From the NCBI RefSeq assembly GCF_000337815.1, contig NZ_AOLN01000013.1:248001-312000 (forward strand): 64,000 nucleotides of DNA. The letters are read 5' to 3'. Position 1 is the stretch's first letter; the number at the start of each line of letters is the position of its first letter. Position numbers and translations under genes: made by a program. Under the pieces are notes generated by a model. The model saw nothing but the letters and a program-made list of their open reading frames with translations, ran no database searches and had not been told where the DNA came from. The DNA is from Haloferax mucosum ATCC BAA-1512 (GTDB lineage Archaea; Halobacteriota; Halobacteria; Halobacteriales; Haloferacaceae). This document shows, piece by piece, positions 27,811 through 36,901 of the stretch.

Positions 27811-27894
27811 GGCAAGTTCCTAGCAGTAGGCGCTAAAGGGTCTTTAGATTCGCGTAGGCGATTCCCTCCGCGTATAACTGATGGTTAAACACCG

Positions 27895-28380
27895 CTAGTG
27901 CTCTAACTGCTCTGCGTACTCGTAGTCGGCGGGGTAGGCGGTCGCTCGGTGTCCGTCGAGTTCGATTTGCCAGCCGTGAAGCACTGTCGGGTCGTCCAGC
28001 GCCGCTCGAAGCGTCGTCCGAACGTCGTCAACGTCAACGCCGTAGAAGTCACTCGGGACACCGCGGATGTACTCAAGAGCCGTCTCGAACAGCGAGCGCA
28101 TGCCGGTATCGTTCTCGAAGTCGAAGTGTTTGTACGCGCCGGCGGCCACCTGCACCATCCCGTGGAGGAAGGCGCTTTCTGCGGTCCCCGCGCCGTAGTT
28201 GTACCACTCGTCTTCGAAGCAGTCGTGGCTCTCGTGAAAGTCGCCAGAGTTGAACAGGCGGACGCCGTGTTCGACCGCCCGTCGAAGCGTGGCGTGTTCC
28301 CACAACCGCAGGTCCTCGTTCCACCCCGAGGGATTTCCGAGCGGTGGGGCAACGCTCGGGTCGCGGGTGTGTTCGTCCAT
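27895..28380 (-). CDS. DUF309 family protein
   Basis: From ATG 28380 this is a 161-residue soluble helical protein. The family signature is clear: [21 protein letters not shown] near residues 40-60 and [15 protein letters not shown] near 70. The conserved His/Glu residues suggest a metal or ligand site, but the family function is unknown. The frame could be extended to 28527, but the extra part is Arg-rich, unlike the family and would reach the tRNA-Leu promoter. Confidence 0.88.
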   Translation of the reverse strand: MDEHTRDPSVAPPLGNPSGWNEDLRLWEHATLRRAVEHGVRLFNSGDFHESHDCFEDEWYNYGAGTAESAFLHGMVQVAAGAYKHFDFENDTGMRSLFETALEYIRGVPSDFYGVDVDDVRTTLRAALDDPTVLHGWQIELDGHRATAYPADYEYAEQLEH

Positions 28381-28498
28381 GGGAATCACAGCGTCGCGGA
28401 CCCCGGTAATACCATCGGTGGCGGCACGTGAACGCGACGAAACGCCCTGAGGTGCGGCGGCACCGACGGGGTCGGAGTCGCGTCTGACGATTCGCAAC

Positions 28499-28508
28499 GT
28501 TTTAGCGG
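28499..28508 (+). promoter_or_regulatory. TATA-like box for tRNA-Leu
   Basis: GTTTTAGCGG sits 25-34 bp upstream of the mature tRNA start, fitting archaeal promoter spacing. Confidence 0.4.
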
Positions 28509-28532
28509 CCCCCCTGACGTATTTCAATACGC

Positions 28533-28616
28533 GCGAGGGTAGCTAAGTCAGGAAAAAGCGGCGGACTCAAGATCCGCTCCCGTAGGGGTCCGTGGGTTCA
28601 AATCCCTCCCCTCGCA
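28533..28616 (+). tRNA. tRNA-Leu (anticodon CAA)
   Basis: The acceptor GCGAGGG pairs with CCCTCGC and is followed by A. The anticodon stem GCGGA/TCCGC encloses CTCAAGA, giving anticodon CAA. A long class II variable arm (TCCCGTAGGGGTCC) and the T-arm GTGGG-TTCAAAT-CCCTC (one G-T pair) complete it. It is 84 nt long and has no intron. Confidence 0.96.
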
Positions 28617-28691
28617 CTTGTACCGGGGAACAACGTGACGAGTGCCAAGTGTGTCCGGAGGGGTTCGGAGCAGGGAGCGTGAGCGACCGTA

Positions 28692-28718
28692 GTTCGAATT
28701 CCTCCCCCTCCCCTCGCA
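28692..28718 (+). repeat. Decayed duplicate of the tRNA-Leu 3' end (possible att scar)
   Basis: The last 13 bases, CCCTCCCCTCGCA, are identical to the 3' end of the tRNA-Leu 102 bp to the left. They are preceded by GTTCGAATT, close to the tRNA T-loop GTTCAAAT. A copy of a tRNA 3' end just downstream of the tRNA is what site-specific integration of a mobile element leaves behind. The copy contains several extra Cs and substitutions, so it would be an old one. Confidence 0.5.
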
Positions 28719-29057
28719 TCGCGTTTTTCGGACCGTCAGTGGGATAACGACGCGTCTTCGGAGTTGAACGAACAGACACTACTCTTGGAGAGGAACGACT
28801 GAGAGTGGAACGGCGCGACGTGACAACAGAGTGGACTCGAAAGGAGACACACGGTCACGGACGACACACCAACAGACCACGTTTCTGGTGAAAGTTCGCA
28901 GACAGAACGCGCATCGAAACGACATTCCAGCGGGTGAACGACACACAGTTCTGTCAGTCTGATTGTCAGCTATCTCCGACATAACAGATTTTGTCAGAAA
29001 CATTCATTATGTTATTGCACCTACTATAGAGTTGCCGGAGGCGCAAGGACGCACCGG
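28719..29057. other. Gene-poor stretch after the tRNA-Leu scar
   Basis: No credible gene was found. Short open frames exist on both strands but are Arg/Ser/Cys-rich with poor third-position bias. The segment has lower GC than its neighbours around 28960-29035, including ACATTCATTATGTTATTGC, which could serve as a promoter for the short frame at 29058. It looks like decayed accessory DNA. Confidence 0.4.
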
Positions 29058-29334
29058 ATGACCAAACCGAATCCATCAGACGACGTGAAAGGCGTCGATG
29101 ATGGTACGCATCGCCAGATGCGGAGGGATGGAATCGACATGAACACCGAGTCTTTCGTAAAAGGAAGACGAGGTCAAAGCGCCGAAGAGGAACCGAAGCG
29201 ACCCCGATAACCACTCTGCGAGCGAGTGGCAGGAAGGCCAAGTACCGGACCACGAGGAATTGGAGTTCGGGAACTCGGCGCAAGCCGAAAAAGGCCGTGA
29301 GGGTTGTGGAAAACGTCTTCCGTCCGGGTTCTAA
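29058..29334 (+). pseudogene. Frameshifted small gene remnant (50-residue ORF plus downstream frame)
   Basis: ATG 29058 opens a hydrophilic 50-residue frame (MTKPNPSDDVKGVDDG... ending EEEPKRPR) that stops at 29208-29210. The next frame over is open from 29161 to 29331 and reads KEDEVKAPKRNRSDPDN... then EELEFGNSAQAEKGREG, with haloarchaeal-looking composition but no start codon. The overlap suggests one gene of about 90 codons broken by a single-base indel near 29160. A GGAGG lies about 20 bp before the ATG. The family was not recognised. The 50-residue frame alone may still be expressed. Confidence 0.35.
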
Positions 29335-29406
29335 TTGCGGATTCCGGTTTCTTCGTTGTTCGTCCTGTGAGACGAAAGTCCACCTCGTCGTGTTCCCGAA
29401 GGAAAC

Positions 29407-29739
29407 TTACTCGTCGAGTAACTGCGTCATCACCCGAAGGTATTCCGATGCGACAAGCGGTTCGTCGGCCGCGGTCCGCTCGACGGCCGCCAGCCCGTGT
29501 TTCAATCGTTCTTTGAGTGGACTGGGCGGCACCTTGTGCTGGAGCAATTGGGACGCGTTTTCGGCTTGCTCGTACGCGGTCTCGTAGTCGCCGGTTCGAA
29601 CCGCTTGTCGAGCTTCACCGAACGCCTCAGTGAGCGAATCGCGGACGCGCACCGGGAGGTCGATTGCGTCGGTCACGGCACGGAAGTACGTGTCCCACGC
29701 TGATAAGCCACCGGACTGGCCCGCTTTCGGACTGGCCAC
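29407..29739 (-). CDS. Small conserved helical haloarchaeal protein
   Basis: From GTG at 29739 this gives a 110-residue acidic, all-helical soluble protein. Visible segments are SAWDTYFRAVTDAIDLP, RVRDSLTEAFGEARQAV, ETAYEQAENASQLL and LKERLKHGLAAVERTA. The frame stays open far upstream, but that part is antisense to the phosphatase gene and is a shadow. No ATG lies between, so the GTG is the best start. It is divergent from suhB with 48 bp between start codons. The helix-pair pattern suggests a protein-protein module; the function is unknown. Confidence 0.65.
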   Translation of the reverse strand: MASPKAGQSGGLSAWDTYFRAVTDAIDLPVRVRDSLTEAFGEARQAVRTGDYETAYEQAENASQLLQHKVPPSPLKERLKHGLAAVERTAADEPLVASEYLRVMTQLLDE

Positions 29740-29787
29740 TCGGTCTCGGCCGGTGGATATAGGCCCCTTCCCGCGACTGTCTCGTGC

Positions 29788-30585
29788 ATGAACGAACTTG
29801 ACGCTCGCGCAGACCGCGCACAGCGCGCGGCCCGAGACGGCGGTGCAGTCGCACGGCGTGCCTTTCGAACCGGCATTGCGGTCGAAAACAAAGGCGGCAA
29901 AACGGACGTCGTCACGCAAGCCGACCGAGACGCACAACGCCGCGTCGTCGAGCGCATCCGCGGCGCGTTCCCCAACGACGCCATCGTCGGCGAGGAAGCG
30001 GACGAACTGAAATCGGTCCCCGAGGACGGTCCGGCGTGGGTCGTTGACCCCATCGACGGAACGAACAACTTCGTCCGCAACACCCCGATTTGGGCGACGG
30101 CCGTCGCCGCCGTGGTCGATGGCGAACCCGTCGCCGCCGCGAACTCGCTTCCAGCGTTCGAGGACCTCTACGCCGCCGACGACGAGGCGGCCTACCGAAA
30201 CGGCGAAGAAATCTCCGTGAGCGCCCGCGACGACCCCGAGACCTGTTCTGTCTGTCCGACGTTCTGGTGGGATTACGACGCCCGCGACGAGTACGCGGCC
30301 GCGACGCGCGCTATCGTCACCCGCTTCGGCGACCTCCGTCGGTACGGCAGTATGCAGGTCGCGCTCTCGTTCGTCGCCGACGGCGCGCTCGACGGCGTGA
30401 TTACGAACAAGCAAGCGAACCCGTGGGACTCCGTGTCCGGGGCCCACCTCGTCAGGATGGCCGGCGGGACGGTCACCGACCTCGACGGGAACGAGTGGCG
30501 GCACGATTCGCAGGGACTCGTCGCCTCTAACGGACACGTCCACGACGCGGTTCTCGACGCGGCCCGCGAAATCGACAGACTGTGA
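29788..30585 (+). CDS. suhB: Inositol monophosphatase family protein
   Basis: The 265-residue Mg-dependent phosphatase has all family motifs: GEEADELKS (metal ligands) near residue 70, WVVDPIDGTNNFVRNTP near 88, and WDSVSGAHLVRMAGGTVTD near 212 with the third metal Asp. Archaeal members often act on both inositol phosphate and fructose-1,6-bisphosphate, so a gluconeogenic role is possible besides lipid or solute metabolism. The gene looks leaderless. It may share regulation with the Lrp-type regulator that follows. Confidence 0.93.
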   Translation: MNELDARADRAQRAARDGGAVARRAFRTGIAVENKGGKTDVVTQADRDAQRRVVERIRGAFPNDAIVGEEADELKSVPEDGPAWVVDPIDGTNNFVRNTPIWATAVAAVVDGEPVAAANSLPAFEDLYAADDEAAYRNGEEISVSARDDPETCSVCPTFWWDYDARDEYAAATRAIVTRFGDLRRYGSMQVALSFVADGALDGVITNKQANPWDSVSGAHLVRMAGGTVTDLDGNEWRHDSQGLVASNGHVHDAVLDAAREIDRL

Positions 30586-30702
30586 GCTGATTCCACGAAA
30601 CGAGGGCGGATATATCGCTCCCGCCAGCGGTTTTTGTCAATTTTGAGGAAATAAGTGGTTCTATCCGCAAGGGGGAAGTTCACCCCCCTAGTACGGGTGG
30701 GT

Positions 30703-31173
30703 ATGAAACTCGACGCGACGGACCGGGCAATCCTTCGTATCCTGATGGAGGACGCGCGGACACCGTTCAGTGAAATTGCCCGCCGAATCGACATGTCGAG
30801 TGCGACGGTCCACGACCGAGTCGGACGAATGGAAGATGCCGGTGTCATCGAGGGCTACCACGCACACGTTGACCCTCGACAGGTCGGGTTGGGAACCTCG
30901 GCGCTCGTCGGTTTTCAGGTCAAACAGGGGCACGAAAAAGAGGCACTCGAACAACTCCCCGACATCGAAGGCGTACAGGAAATCAACCTGACGACCGGCG
31001 AGTGGGACGTGATGCTCCGGGTCTACGCCGAAGACACGGACGCCCTGCGCGAACTCATGTTCGACCACATCGCGGAACTCGAAGGCTTCTCGCGGTCGCA
31101 GACGATGGTTATCCTCGGCACCGAGTACGACGACCCCGTCTTACCGATTCGGGAACCCGAAGCCGAGGACTGA
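30703..31173 (+). CDS. Lrp/AsnC family transcriptional regulator
   Basis: This 156-residue regulator has an N-terminal helix-turn-helix, MKLDATDRAILRILMEDARTPF then SEIARRIDMSSATVHDRVGRMEDAG (residues 1-50). A RAM effector domain follows with LVGFQVKQGHEKEALEQL and TGEWDVMLRVYAEDTDALRELM. Such proteins form octamers or dodecamers that respond to amino acids and control nitrogen or central metabolism. The start at 30703 removes 16 poorly conserved residues. It is a single gene between suhB and DUF63 on the same strand. Confidence 0.94.
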   Translation: MKLDATDRAILRILMEDARTPFSEIARRIDMSSATVHDRVGRMEDAGVIEGYHAHVDPRQVGLGTSALVGFQVKQGHEKEALEQLPDIEGVQEINLTTGEWDVMLRVYAEDTDALRELMFDHIAELEGFSRSQTMVILGTEYDDPVLPIREPEAED

Positions 31174-31295
31174 CGCGGTGCGGCGGCTCAGATGATGCTT
31201 TTTTGCGCCCTCGCGGTCGGCACCCGCGAGCGAGGCGTGCGTGTTGAATGCGAAAGACCGGAACCCTAAACAGGCCCGCCGTCGGGGTTTCGGCT

Positions 31296-32435
31296 ATGGC
31301 AACGGTAGCAGAGCGAGTCGGTCTCGACCCTGAGCGCCTGTGGGGCGTCGGCGTCGTGGCCCTCCTCGTCGCACTCGTTGGCGGGTCGCTCGCGTTCCCT
31401 CGCGTCGTCTACGACGGCTTCATCTGGCACTACTTTTGGGGCCCGGTTCAGGCCGACGCCAACTCGGCTGTCTGTGCCGTCCGGGCGGGCGGCGTGACCC
31501 AGTATCTCGACAGCGCGTCGGCCTGCGCCGCCGCGGCTGAACCCGTCGCGTACCCCGGCTACACGCTCGTCTCAGAGGTCGGCTACATGGTCACGCTCAT
31601 CATCGCCCTCACGGGGGTCGTGTTCCTCCTCCGCCGCCTCGACATCGGCGAAGACCCGCGGTTCTTCTTCGCTCTCGTCCCGTTCATGTTCTTCGGCGGC
31701 GCGTTCCGCGTCGTCGAGGACGCGAACGACACTCCCGGCGTGGCCGACGCACTCATCACGTACCCGCTGAACACGCTCGTCATCAGCCCGGTCATCTACG
31801 TGACCGTCTTCGCAATCACGCTCGTCGCGGTCGTCGGCGCGGTCGTCGCCGAGAGACGAGGCGTCATCGGCGACTACATGAAGCTACTCTTCGGAGTTGG
31901 CTCAGCCGTGCTCGCGGTTACGCTCGGCTATCTCCTGTGGGCCGGTCTCACCGGCGCGCAGGGTGCGACCTTCTACCCGCAAGTACTTCTCGTCATCCTC
32001 GCCGGGGCGACGGTCGCCGCCGCCGCGACGTGGTGGCTCATCGAGCGGTTCAAACCCGAAATCAACGCCGGAACGGGTCGTATCGGCCTCGTCGTCATCT
32101 GGGGCCACGCAATCGACGGCGTGGCGAACGTCGTCGGTCTCGACTGGATGACCGCCCTCGGCGCGGGGAACAACCTCATTCCGAAGCACCCAGTGAACAA
32201 GGCAGTCGTTGACTTTACGGTCTCGACGCTCCCCGAGCCGATATTCGCTATCACGGGCGGTGCGTGGCCGTTCCTGCTCGTGAAACTCGTCGCCGCGACG
32301 GCGGTCGTCTGGGTGTTCGACGAGCAGATATTCGAGGAGAGTCCGCGCTACGCGATTTTACTTCTCATCGCCGTCCTCGCGGTCGGTCTCGGACCCGGCT
32401 CGCGCGACATGCTTCGGGCGACGTTCGGCGTCTAA
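31296..32435 (+). CDS. DUF63 family membrane protein
   Basis: The 379-residue archaeal membrane protein has about ten helices. Conserved family segments include [24 protein letters not shown] near residues 126-150, [15 protein letters not shown] near 272 and [12 protein letters not shown] near 298. The DUF63 family occurs in Archaea only and has no known role. The start [14 protein letters not shown] is preferred over the frame start 48 bp upstream. Its charged residues inside helices (Arg, Glu, Asp in the FRVVEDAND run) suggest transport or a lipid-active enzyme, but this is a guess. Confidence 0.9.
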   Translation: MATVAERVGLDPERLWGVGVVALLVALVGGSLAFPRVVYDGFIWHYFWGPVQADANSAVCAVRAGGVTQYLDSASACAAAAEPVAYPGYTLVSEVGYMVTLIIALTGVVFLLRRLDIGEDPRFFFALVPFMFFGGAFRVVEDANDTPGVADALITYPLNTLVISPVIYVTVFAITLVAVVGAVVAERRGVIGDYMKLLFGVGSAVLAVTLGYLLWAGLTGAQGATFYPQVLLVILAGATVAAAATWWLIERFKPEINAGTGRIGLVVIWGHAIDGVANVVGLDWMTALGAGNNLIPKHPVNKAVVDFTVSTLPEPIFAITGGAWPFLLVKLVAATAVVWVFDEQIFEESPRYAILLLIAVLAVGLGPGSRDMLRATFGV

Positions 32436-32600
32436 GCACGCCGCGCTCTCGACTCGCTTTTCCGTTTCGGTGCGGACGTTGATACGTGAAGCCGCGGCCA
32501 ACGCGTCTGTGACGTGATCTGTGCCGTGCGGCGACTCGCGGGAGTCCGACACATCGCCGCACGGGAAGTCGCCGGGGGAGCGTGTCGGCTGGTAGCCTGG

Positions 32601-34286
32601 TTACGGAAACGGATGGAACTCGCGGTCGAGTCGAGGCTCGAATCCGAGGTCTCGCGGAACTGACTCGGCACGGTCGGCGAAAAACGGCTCTCCGATAAAG
32701 AGCGGTTGCGCTTCGGGAATCAACACGCGCGCCGCCTCGAATCCGAGTTGTTCGACGTCCCGCGGCGTGATTCGAGCGGCGTAGGCGTCCAGACCGGCGT
32801 CGGCCACGCGCTCGACGACAGCACCGAGTTCGTCCGCGCCGCCGGGGTCGTCCGGTCCGACCGAGTCGGTGGGAATCGTCGCATCCGGCGAGACGAACTG
32901 CCGAGCCGCGTCCGGGAAATCGGCGTACGTCGCAATCGCGCCGCCCTGTGTCGCCGCTTGCTCGGGACCCATTCCGCGGAGTTCGGTCCAGTTCTGAATC
33001 GCCTCGGCGAGCGCCGAGCGAGCGGCGCTGTCGGCGTCGAGGTCGGCACCCGAACCCATGGCGAATCTCGGCCACTCGTCCTCGCGGTGGACGGCGACGG
33101 CGACGACCGGCACGTCAACGTCTTGTGTCACCAACAGCGTCGTCACCTCCAAATCCTCCGAACGAGCGCGAGCGCGCAGAGTCTCGAACGTCTCGTCTGT
33201 CACGTCCAATCTGAGCGGGTCGAACGTCGAGTACCACGCGAGCATCGTCGCGTCTCGTTCTATCGTCTCGTACAGTCCCGAGAGGAGCGCTTCCGTTCCG
33301 GAGTTCCCGAGTCCGAGTCCCGTCGTAATCGACGGCTTGTATCGCTCCGTCGGCGGCGGGTAGTGGACGAACTCGGCGGGGAGCGAGACGGCTGTTCCCG
33401 TGTCGAGGTGCTCGCCATCGACCCACTGGATGGGTTCGTTCGGGTCGGGGGTGCGGTACGAATCGGGGCGCACGAATCGGCTTGGCGGGACGGCGTTCGG
33501 CCGCGAGGACGCGGGTGCGACCGCGAATTCGCTCGACCGATAGATTCCCGCCGCGTATCGTTCGAGCGCCTCGCCGAGTGCTTTCATGTACGCCTCGTCC
33601 CAGCCAGCGGCCGCGCCGCCCGCGAGTTCTGCCGCGCGAGTGTCGGCGTAGGCGGTCGTGTCCGCGGTCTGTGCGACGTAGTACGGAATCGGAAACGACT
33701 CGCGCTCGCCGACCTGCGTGACGATGCCGACGCGGTCGTCAACGGCCAGTTCCGCCCGCGAGAGCGCGTCGGCTAACTCGACTGCACGGAAGTCTCGGCG
33801 GACGGTTCGGTCCCTGTCGGTCAGCGTGGGCGTCGGTACGAACGAGCGTTCGCCACCGGGGACTTCGACGACACTGCCGGCGATATCGTCGCCCGAGAGG
33901 AGCGCGATACCGCGTCGGCCCGCGACAGCACCGGCGAGTCGGACCGCCGCGCGGTCACCTGTGGGGCGGCCGTCCGACTCGGTCGTCGAAGCGACGCGAG
34001 CGCGAAGGTCGGCGAACCGGGCGCTCGCGGCGTCGAACGCCGAGACTGCGGCGTCCATGTCGGTGACGGCGTGGCCGCCGATACCGCCAATTTCGACCGC
34101 CAGCCAGCGGTCGGCCGCGTCGTCAGCCGCGTCGAAGGCGTCGTCACCGGCCGCCGCGACGACGAATCCGAGGGCGAACTCGCCGAGCGAGTCCGGCGTC
34201 GTCTCGGTCACTGTGGCGTCGATATCGGTGCACGCCGCGCGAATCGACTCGGCGGCGGGACCGCTCCCGACGAGTCCGATATTCAT
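32601..34286 (-). CDS. YcaO family protein, stand-alone
   Basis: This is a 561-residue YcaO-type cyclodehydratase or thioamidase-like ATP enzyme. The first ~150 residues form a Rossmann-like lead domain (MNIGLVGSGPAAESIRAA). The YcaO core has its ATP/Mg motifs: GEALERYAAGIY near 238, SGLYETIERDATMLAWY near 335 and ARSALAEAIQNWTELRG near 432. The chain ends HPFP, like the proline-rich C-terminus found in many azoline-forming YcaOs. No TfuA partner, precursor peptide or dehydrogenase gene is visible next to it, so the substrate is open. Confidence 0.9.
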   Translation of the reverse strand: MNIGLVGSGPAAESIRAACTDIDATVTETTPDSLGEFALGFVVAAAGDDAFDAADDAADRWLAVEIGGIGGHAVTDMDAAVSAFDAASARFADLRARVASTTESDGRPTGDRAAVRLAGAVAGRRGIALLSGDDIAGSVVEVPGGERSFVPTPTLTDRDRTVRRDFRAVELADALSRAELAVDDRVGIVTQVGERESFPIPYYVAQTADTTAYADTRAAELAGGAAAGWDEAYMKALGEALERYAAGIYRSSEFAVAPASSRPNAVPPSRFVRPDSYRTPDPNEPIQWVDGEHLDTGTAVSLPAEFVHYPPPTERYKPSITTGLGLGNSGTEALLSGLYETIERDATMLAWYSTFDPLRLDVTDETFETLRARARSEDLEVTTLLVTQDVDVPVVAVAVHREDEWPRFAMGSGADLDADSAARSALAEAIQNWTELRGMGPEQAATQGGAIATYADFPDAARQFVSPDATIPTDSVGPDDPGGADELGAVVERVADAGLDAYAARITPRDVEQLGFEAARVLIPEAQPLFIGEPFFADRAESVPRDLGFEPRLDREFHPFP

Positions 34287-34347
34287 GTACGCGACGAAGA
34301 AGGGAGATGCAAAAAAGCGGGGGGTATTCGACAGCAGACGGAGGGAG

Positions 34348-35175
34348 CTACCGTGCGAGGAGGTCCTGTGCCACGTCGGCCAGTTCGTCGGCCTCGGCGG
34401 CGACGAGTTCGTCCGCGCCGAGTTTCAGGCGGAGGCGAGGGCGACCAACGTCGATTGGGACCTTCTCGGTGTCGATGAGGTCGAGTTCTTCGAGCTTCGT
34501 CTTCGTCCGGGAGAACGTCGCCTTACTCGCAATGCCGACGTCCTCGCCCCACTTCGAGATGTCGTAGAGGAGCACTTCGTTGCGGGCGGCGACGAGAAGC
34601 GAGATGGTCACTTCGTCGAGACCGTCGCCGTCACCGCGGGCAGACGAGAGCGACCCGAGCACCGCGTCGAAGTCAGCGAGCGTCTCGTCGCCGATATCCT
34701 CGGCGAGCGTCTCGCGGACTTTGGCGAGTGGCGGGGTGCGAAGCTTGAACTCCGGCGCGTCTTCCCAGTGTGCGTGGTGGGCTTCGAACGCCGTCTCGAC
34801 GAACTCCGCGTCGTCGGTGACGAGACCGGCGACCTTGTCGCCAGCGCCGACGAGTGCGACGACCGAGTTGGGCGTGACGAAGAGCGTGTTCTTGACCTCG
34901 TCGTCCGCAGTGTGCATTGATAGCACGCCGTCGGCGACGAGATTCGCGGCGTTGGACGCGATGATGAAATCGTCGAGGACGTCCTTCAGAACGCTTTCGT
35001 CGGCGACGAGGCGAATCTCGGGGAGTGTCGTGTCGAGTGCAGTGGCGACGGACACGATTCCTTCGATGACCTCGGCGGTCGGATTTGCGACCAGCACTTC
35101 GTCCTCTGTGGAAGAAAGGACGGACTCGATGATGTCTTCTACCCCCTCAGCGAGTAGATTAGAACGAATAGCCAT
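34348..35175 (-). CDS. tbsP: TbsP-type transcriptional regulator (DUF5821)
   Basis: The 275-residue protein matches TbsP of Haloferax, a DNA-binding regulator found as a suppressor of trmB mutants and linked to gluconeogenic gene control. The N-terminal part MAIRSNLLAEGVEDIIESVL ... EDEVLVANPT looks like a ligand or dimer domain. The C-terminal third holds the winged helix (LLYDISKWGEDVGIASKATFSRTKTKLEELDLI). It ends in VGRPRLRLKLGADELV. It lies 61 bp after the YcaO start side on the same strand, so the two may share a transcript with tbsP first. Confidence 0.88.
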   Translation of the reverse strand: MAIRSNLLAEGVEDIIESVLSSTEDEVLVANPTAEVIEGIVSVATALDTTLPEIRLVADESVLKDVLDDFIIASNAANLVADGVLSMHTADDEVKNTLFVTPNSVVALVGAGDKVAGLVTDDAEFVETAFEAHHAHWEDAPEFKLRTPPLAKVRETLAEDIGDETLADFDAVLGSLSSARGDGDGLDEVTISLLVAARNEVLLYDISKWGEDVGIASKATFSRTKTKLEELDLIDTEKVPIDVGRPRLRLKLGADELVAAEADELADVAQDLLAR

Positions 35176-35542
35176 AAGTTGAATATCGGCCGTAATATAT
35201 TTAATATTAACGCAAGTCAGATGCCAGAACGTACTCTAAAATGGCTTGTAACAAGTCATAATTAAGCGAATTGAGCATTTTCATTTCAGAAATTTTACTT
35301 CTGTCCCGTTGTGGGAAAATCAGTATTCGGTTTGGACCGGAACTCATCATGCGATTTGTTTACATGCAACTACCGAGAATCAACATTTGGGCGAAAAGAC
35401 AGGTTCGCGTTCGTCGGTTTCGCGTATTCTTGTATCTGTCAGCCAGTAACACGGCACAGATTATGCATCGATATGTAACACACCACCGGCAGACGTAGCC
35501 AAAGGGGACACATTTATGCCGTAATTGGGCAGGATAGTATGT
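35176..35542. promoter_or_regulatory. A/T-rich divergent control region between tbsP and glyA
   Basis: These 367 bp are far richer in A/T than their surroundings, especially 35195-35380, and hold no convincing gene. A 75-residue frame at 35271-35498 is Ile/Arg-rich and unlike haloarchaeal proteins. The tbsP side has TATATTTAATATTAA close to its start (about 35195-35212). Because glyA and a metabolic regulator diverge here, operator sites are plausible, but no clear palindrome was found. Confidence 0.45.
35511..35520 (+). promoter_or_regulatory. TATA-like box for glyA
   Basis: CATTTATGCC lies 23-32 bp upstream of ATG 35543, consistent with a leaderless glyA message. Confidence 0.5.
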
Positions 35543-36790
35543 ATGGACTACAGCCACGTCCGCGACACTGACCCCGCAGTGGCAGACGCCCTCGCAGGTG
35601 AGGTCGAACGCCAGCGCGACACGCTTGCGATGATTGCATCAGAGAACCACGTCAGCGAAGCAGTCCTCGAAGCCCAAGGGAGCGCGCTGACGAACAAGTA
35701 CGCGGAAGGCTACCCCGGCAAGCGCTACTACGCCGGCTGTGAGTACGCCGACGAGGTCGAGAACCTCGCCATCGAGCGCGCTACGGAACTCTGGGGCGCA
35801 GAACACGTCAACGTCCAGCCGCACTCCGGCACGCAGGCGAACATGGGCGTCTACCTCGCCATGCTCGAACCGGGCGACAAGATTCTCTCGCTCGATTTGA
35901 CCCACGGCGGTCACCTGAGCCACGGCCACCCCGCGAACTTCACGGGCAAGCTCTACGACGTCGAACAGTACGAGGTTGACGCCGAGACGGGCTACATCGA
36001 CTACGAGCAACTCGCCGAGAGAGCTGAGTCGTTCGACCCCGACATCATCGTCTCCGGCTACTCCGCGTACCCCCGAGCCGTCGAGTGGGACACGATTCAG
36101 GACGTCGCCGAGTCCGTCGATGCGCTCCACCTCGCCGACATCGCCCACATCACGGGTCTCGTCGCCGCGGGCGTCCACCCCTCGCCCGTCGGCATCGCCG
36201 ACTTCGTGACCGGTTCGACCCACAAGACCATCCGCGCTGGTCGCGGCGGCATCATCATGTGCGACGAGGAGTACGCCTCCGACATCGACAGCGCCGTCTT
36301 CCCCGGCGGTCAGGGCGGTCCCCTCATGCACAACATCGCGGGCAAGGCCGTCGGCTTCAAAGAGGCGCTCCAACCCGAGTTCGAGGAGTACGCCCAGCAG
36401 GTCGTCGAGAACGCCAAAGTCCTCGCCGAGACGTTCGAAGACCACGGTCTCAGCGTCGTCTCCGGCGGCACCGACACGCACCTCGTGCTCGTTGACCTGC
36501 GTGACTCGCACCCGGACCTCACCGGCGGCGACGCCGAAGACGCCCTCGAATCGACCGGCATCGTCCTCAACGCGAACACCGTCCCCGGCGAGACGCGCTC
36601 CGCGTTCAACCCGAGCGGTATCCGCGCCGGCACGCCCGCACTCACGACCCGCGGCTTCGGCGCAGACGAGACCCGCGAGGTCGGCGAACTCATCGTGAAG
36701 GTCGTCAACAACCACGACGACGAAGACGTGCTCGCCGAGGTCTCCGAACGCGTTCAAGAACTCTGCGACGCCCACTCGCTGTACGAGTAA
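35543..36790 (+). CDS. glyA: Serine hydroxymethyltransferase
   Basis: This PLP enzyme interconverts serine and glycine and charges the one-carbon carrier. It has 415 residues, normal for the family. Clear motifs are ASENHVSEAVLEAQGSALT near residue 33, the Tyr/Gly run KRYYAGCEYADEVE near 55, and the PLP-lysine loop TGSTHKTIRAGRGG near 222. GTDTHLVLVDLR and GIRAGTPALTTRG lie near the C-terminus. Start 35543 gives MDYSHVRDTDPAV and fits the TATA spacing. It works with folD 1.8 kb further on. Confidence 0.98.
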   Translation: MDYSHVRDTDPAVADALAGEVERQRDTLAMIASENHVSEAVLEAQGSALTNKYAEGYPGKRYYAGCEYADEVENLAIERATELWGAEHVNVQPHSGTQANMGVYLAMLEPGDKILSLDLTHGGHLSHGHPANFTGKLYDVEQYEVDAETGYIDYEQLAERAESFDPDIIVSGYSAYPRAVEWDTIQDVAESVDALHLADIAHITGLVAAGVHPSPVGIADFVTGSTHKTIRAGRGGIIMCDEEYASDIDSAVFPGGQGGPLMHNIAGKAVGFKEALQPEFEEYAQQVVENAKVLAETFEDHGLSVVSGGTDTHLVLVDLRDSHPDLTGGDAEDALESTGIVLNANTVPGETRSAFNPSGIRAGTPALTTRGFGADETREVGELIVKVVNNHDDEDVLAEVSERVQELCDAHSLYE

Positions 36791-36901
36791 GCGACACTTC
36801 GACAGCTCGATTTTTTCGACGAATTGGCCCGCGAGTCGTGCATCCGTCCCGGCACGCCGAGCCGCTTTTTTGTGATTCGCAAGCGTATCGAACGCATCCC
36901 A

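Noticed and set aside
28779..29283. Short minus-strand ORFs in the tRNA-Leu downstream spacer
   Set aside because: They are Arg/Ser/Cys-rich with poor wobble bias and no motif, and a better candidate frame lies on the plus strand.
29000..29340. Possible RNase P RNA or 7S RNA
   Set aside because: I looked for the conserved cores (GAGGAAAGTCC-like for RNase P; the GGAAGGAAGC-like SRP domain) and found none.
35271..35498. 75-residue ORF in the tbsP-glyA gap
   Set aside because: It is rich in Ile, Arg and Leu from A/T-rich codons, is not acidic and overlaps the glyA promoter region.
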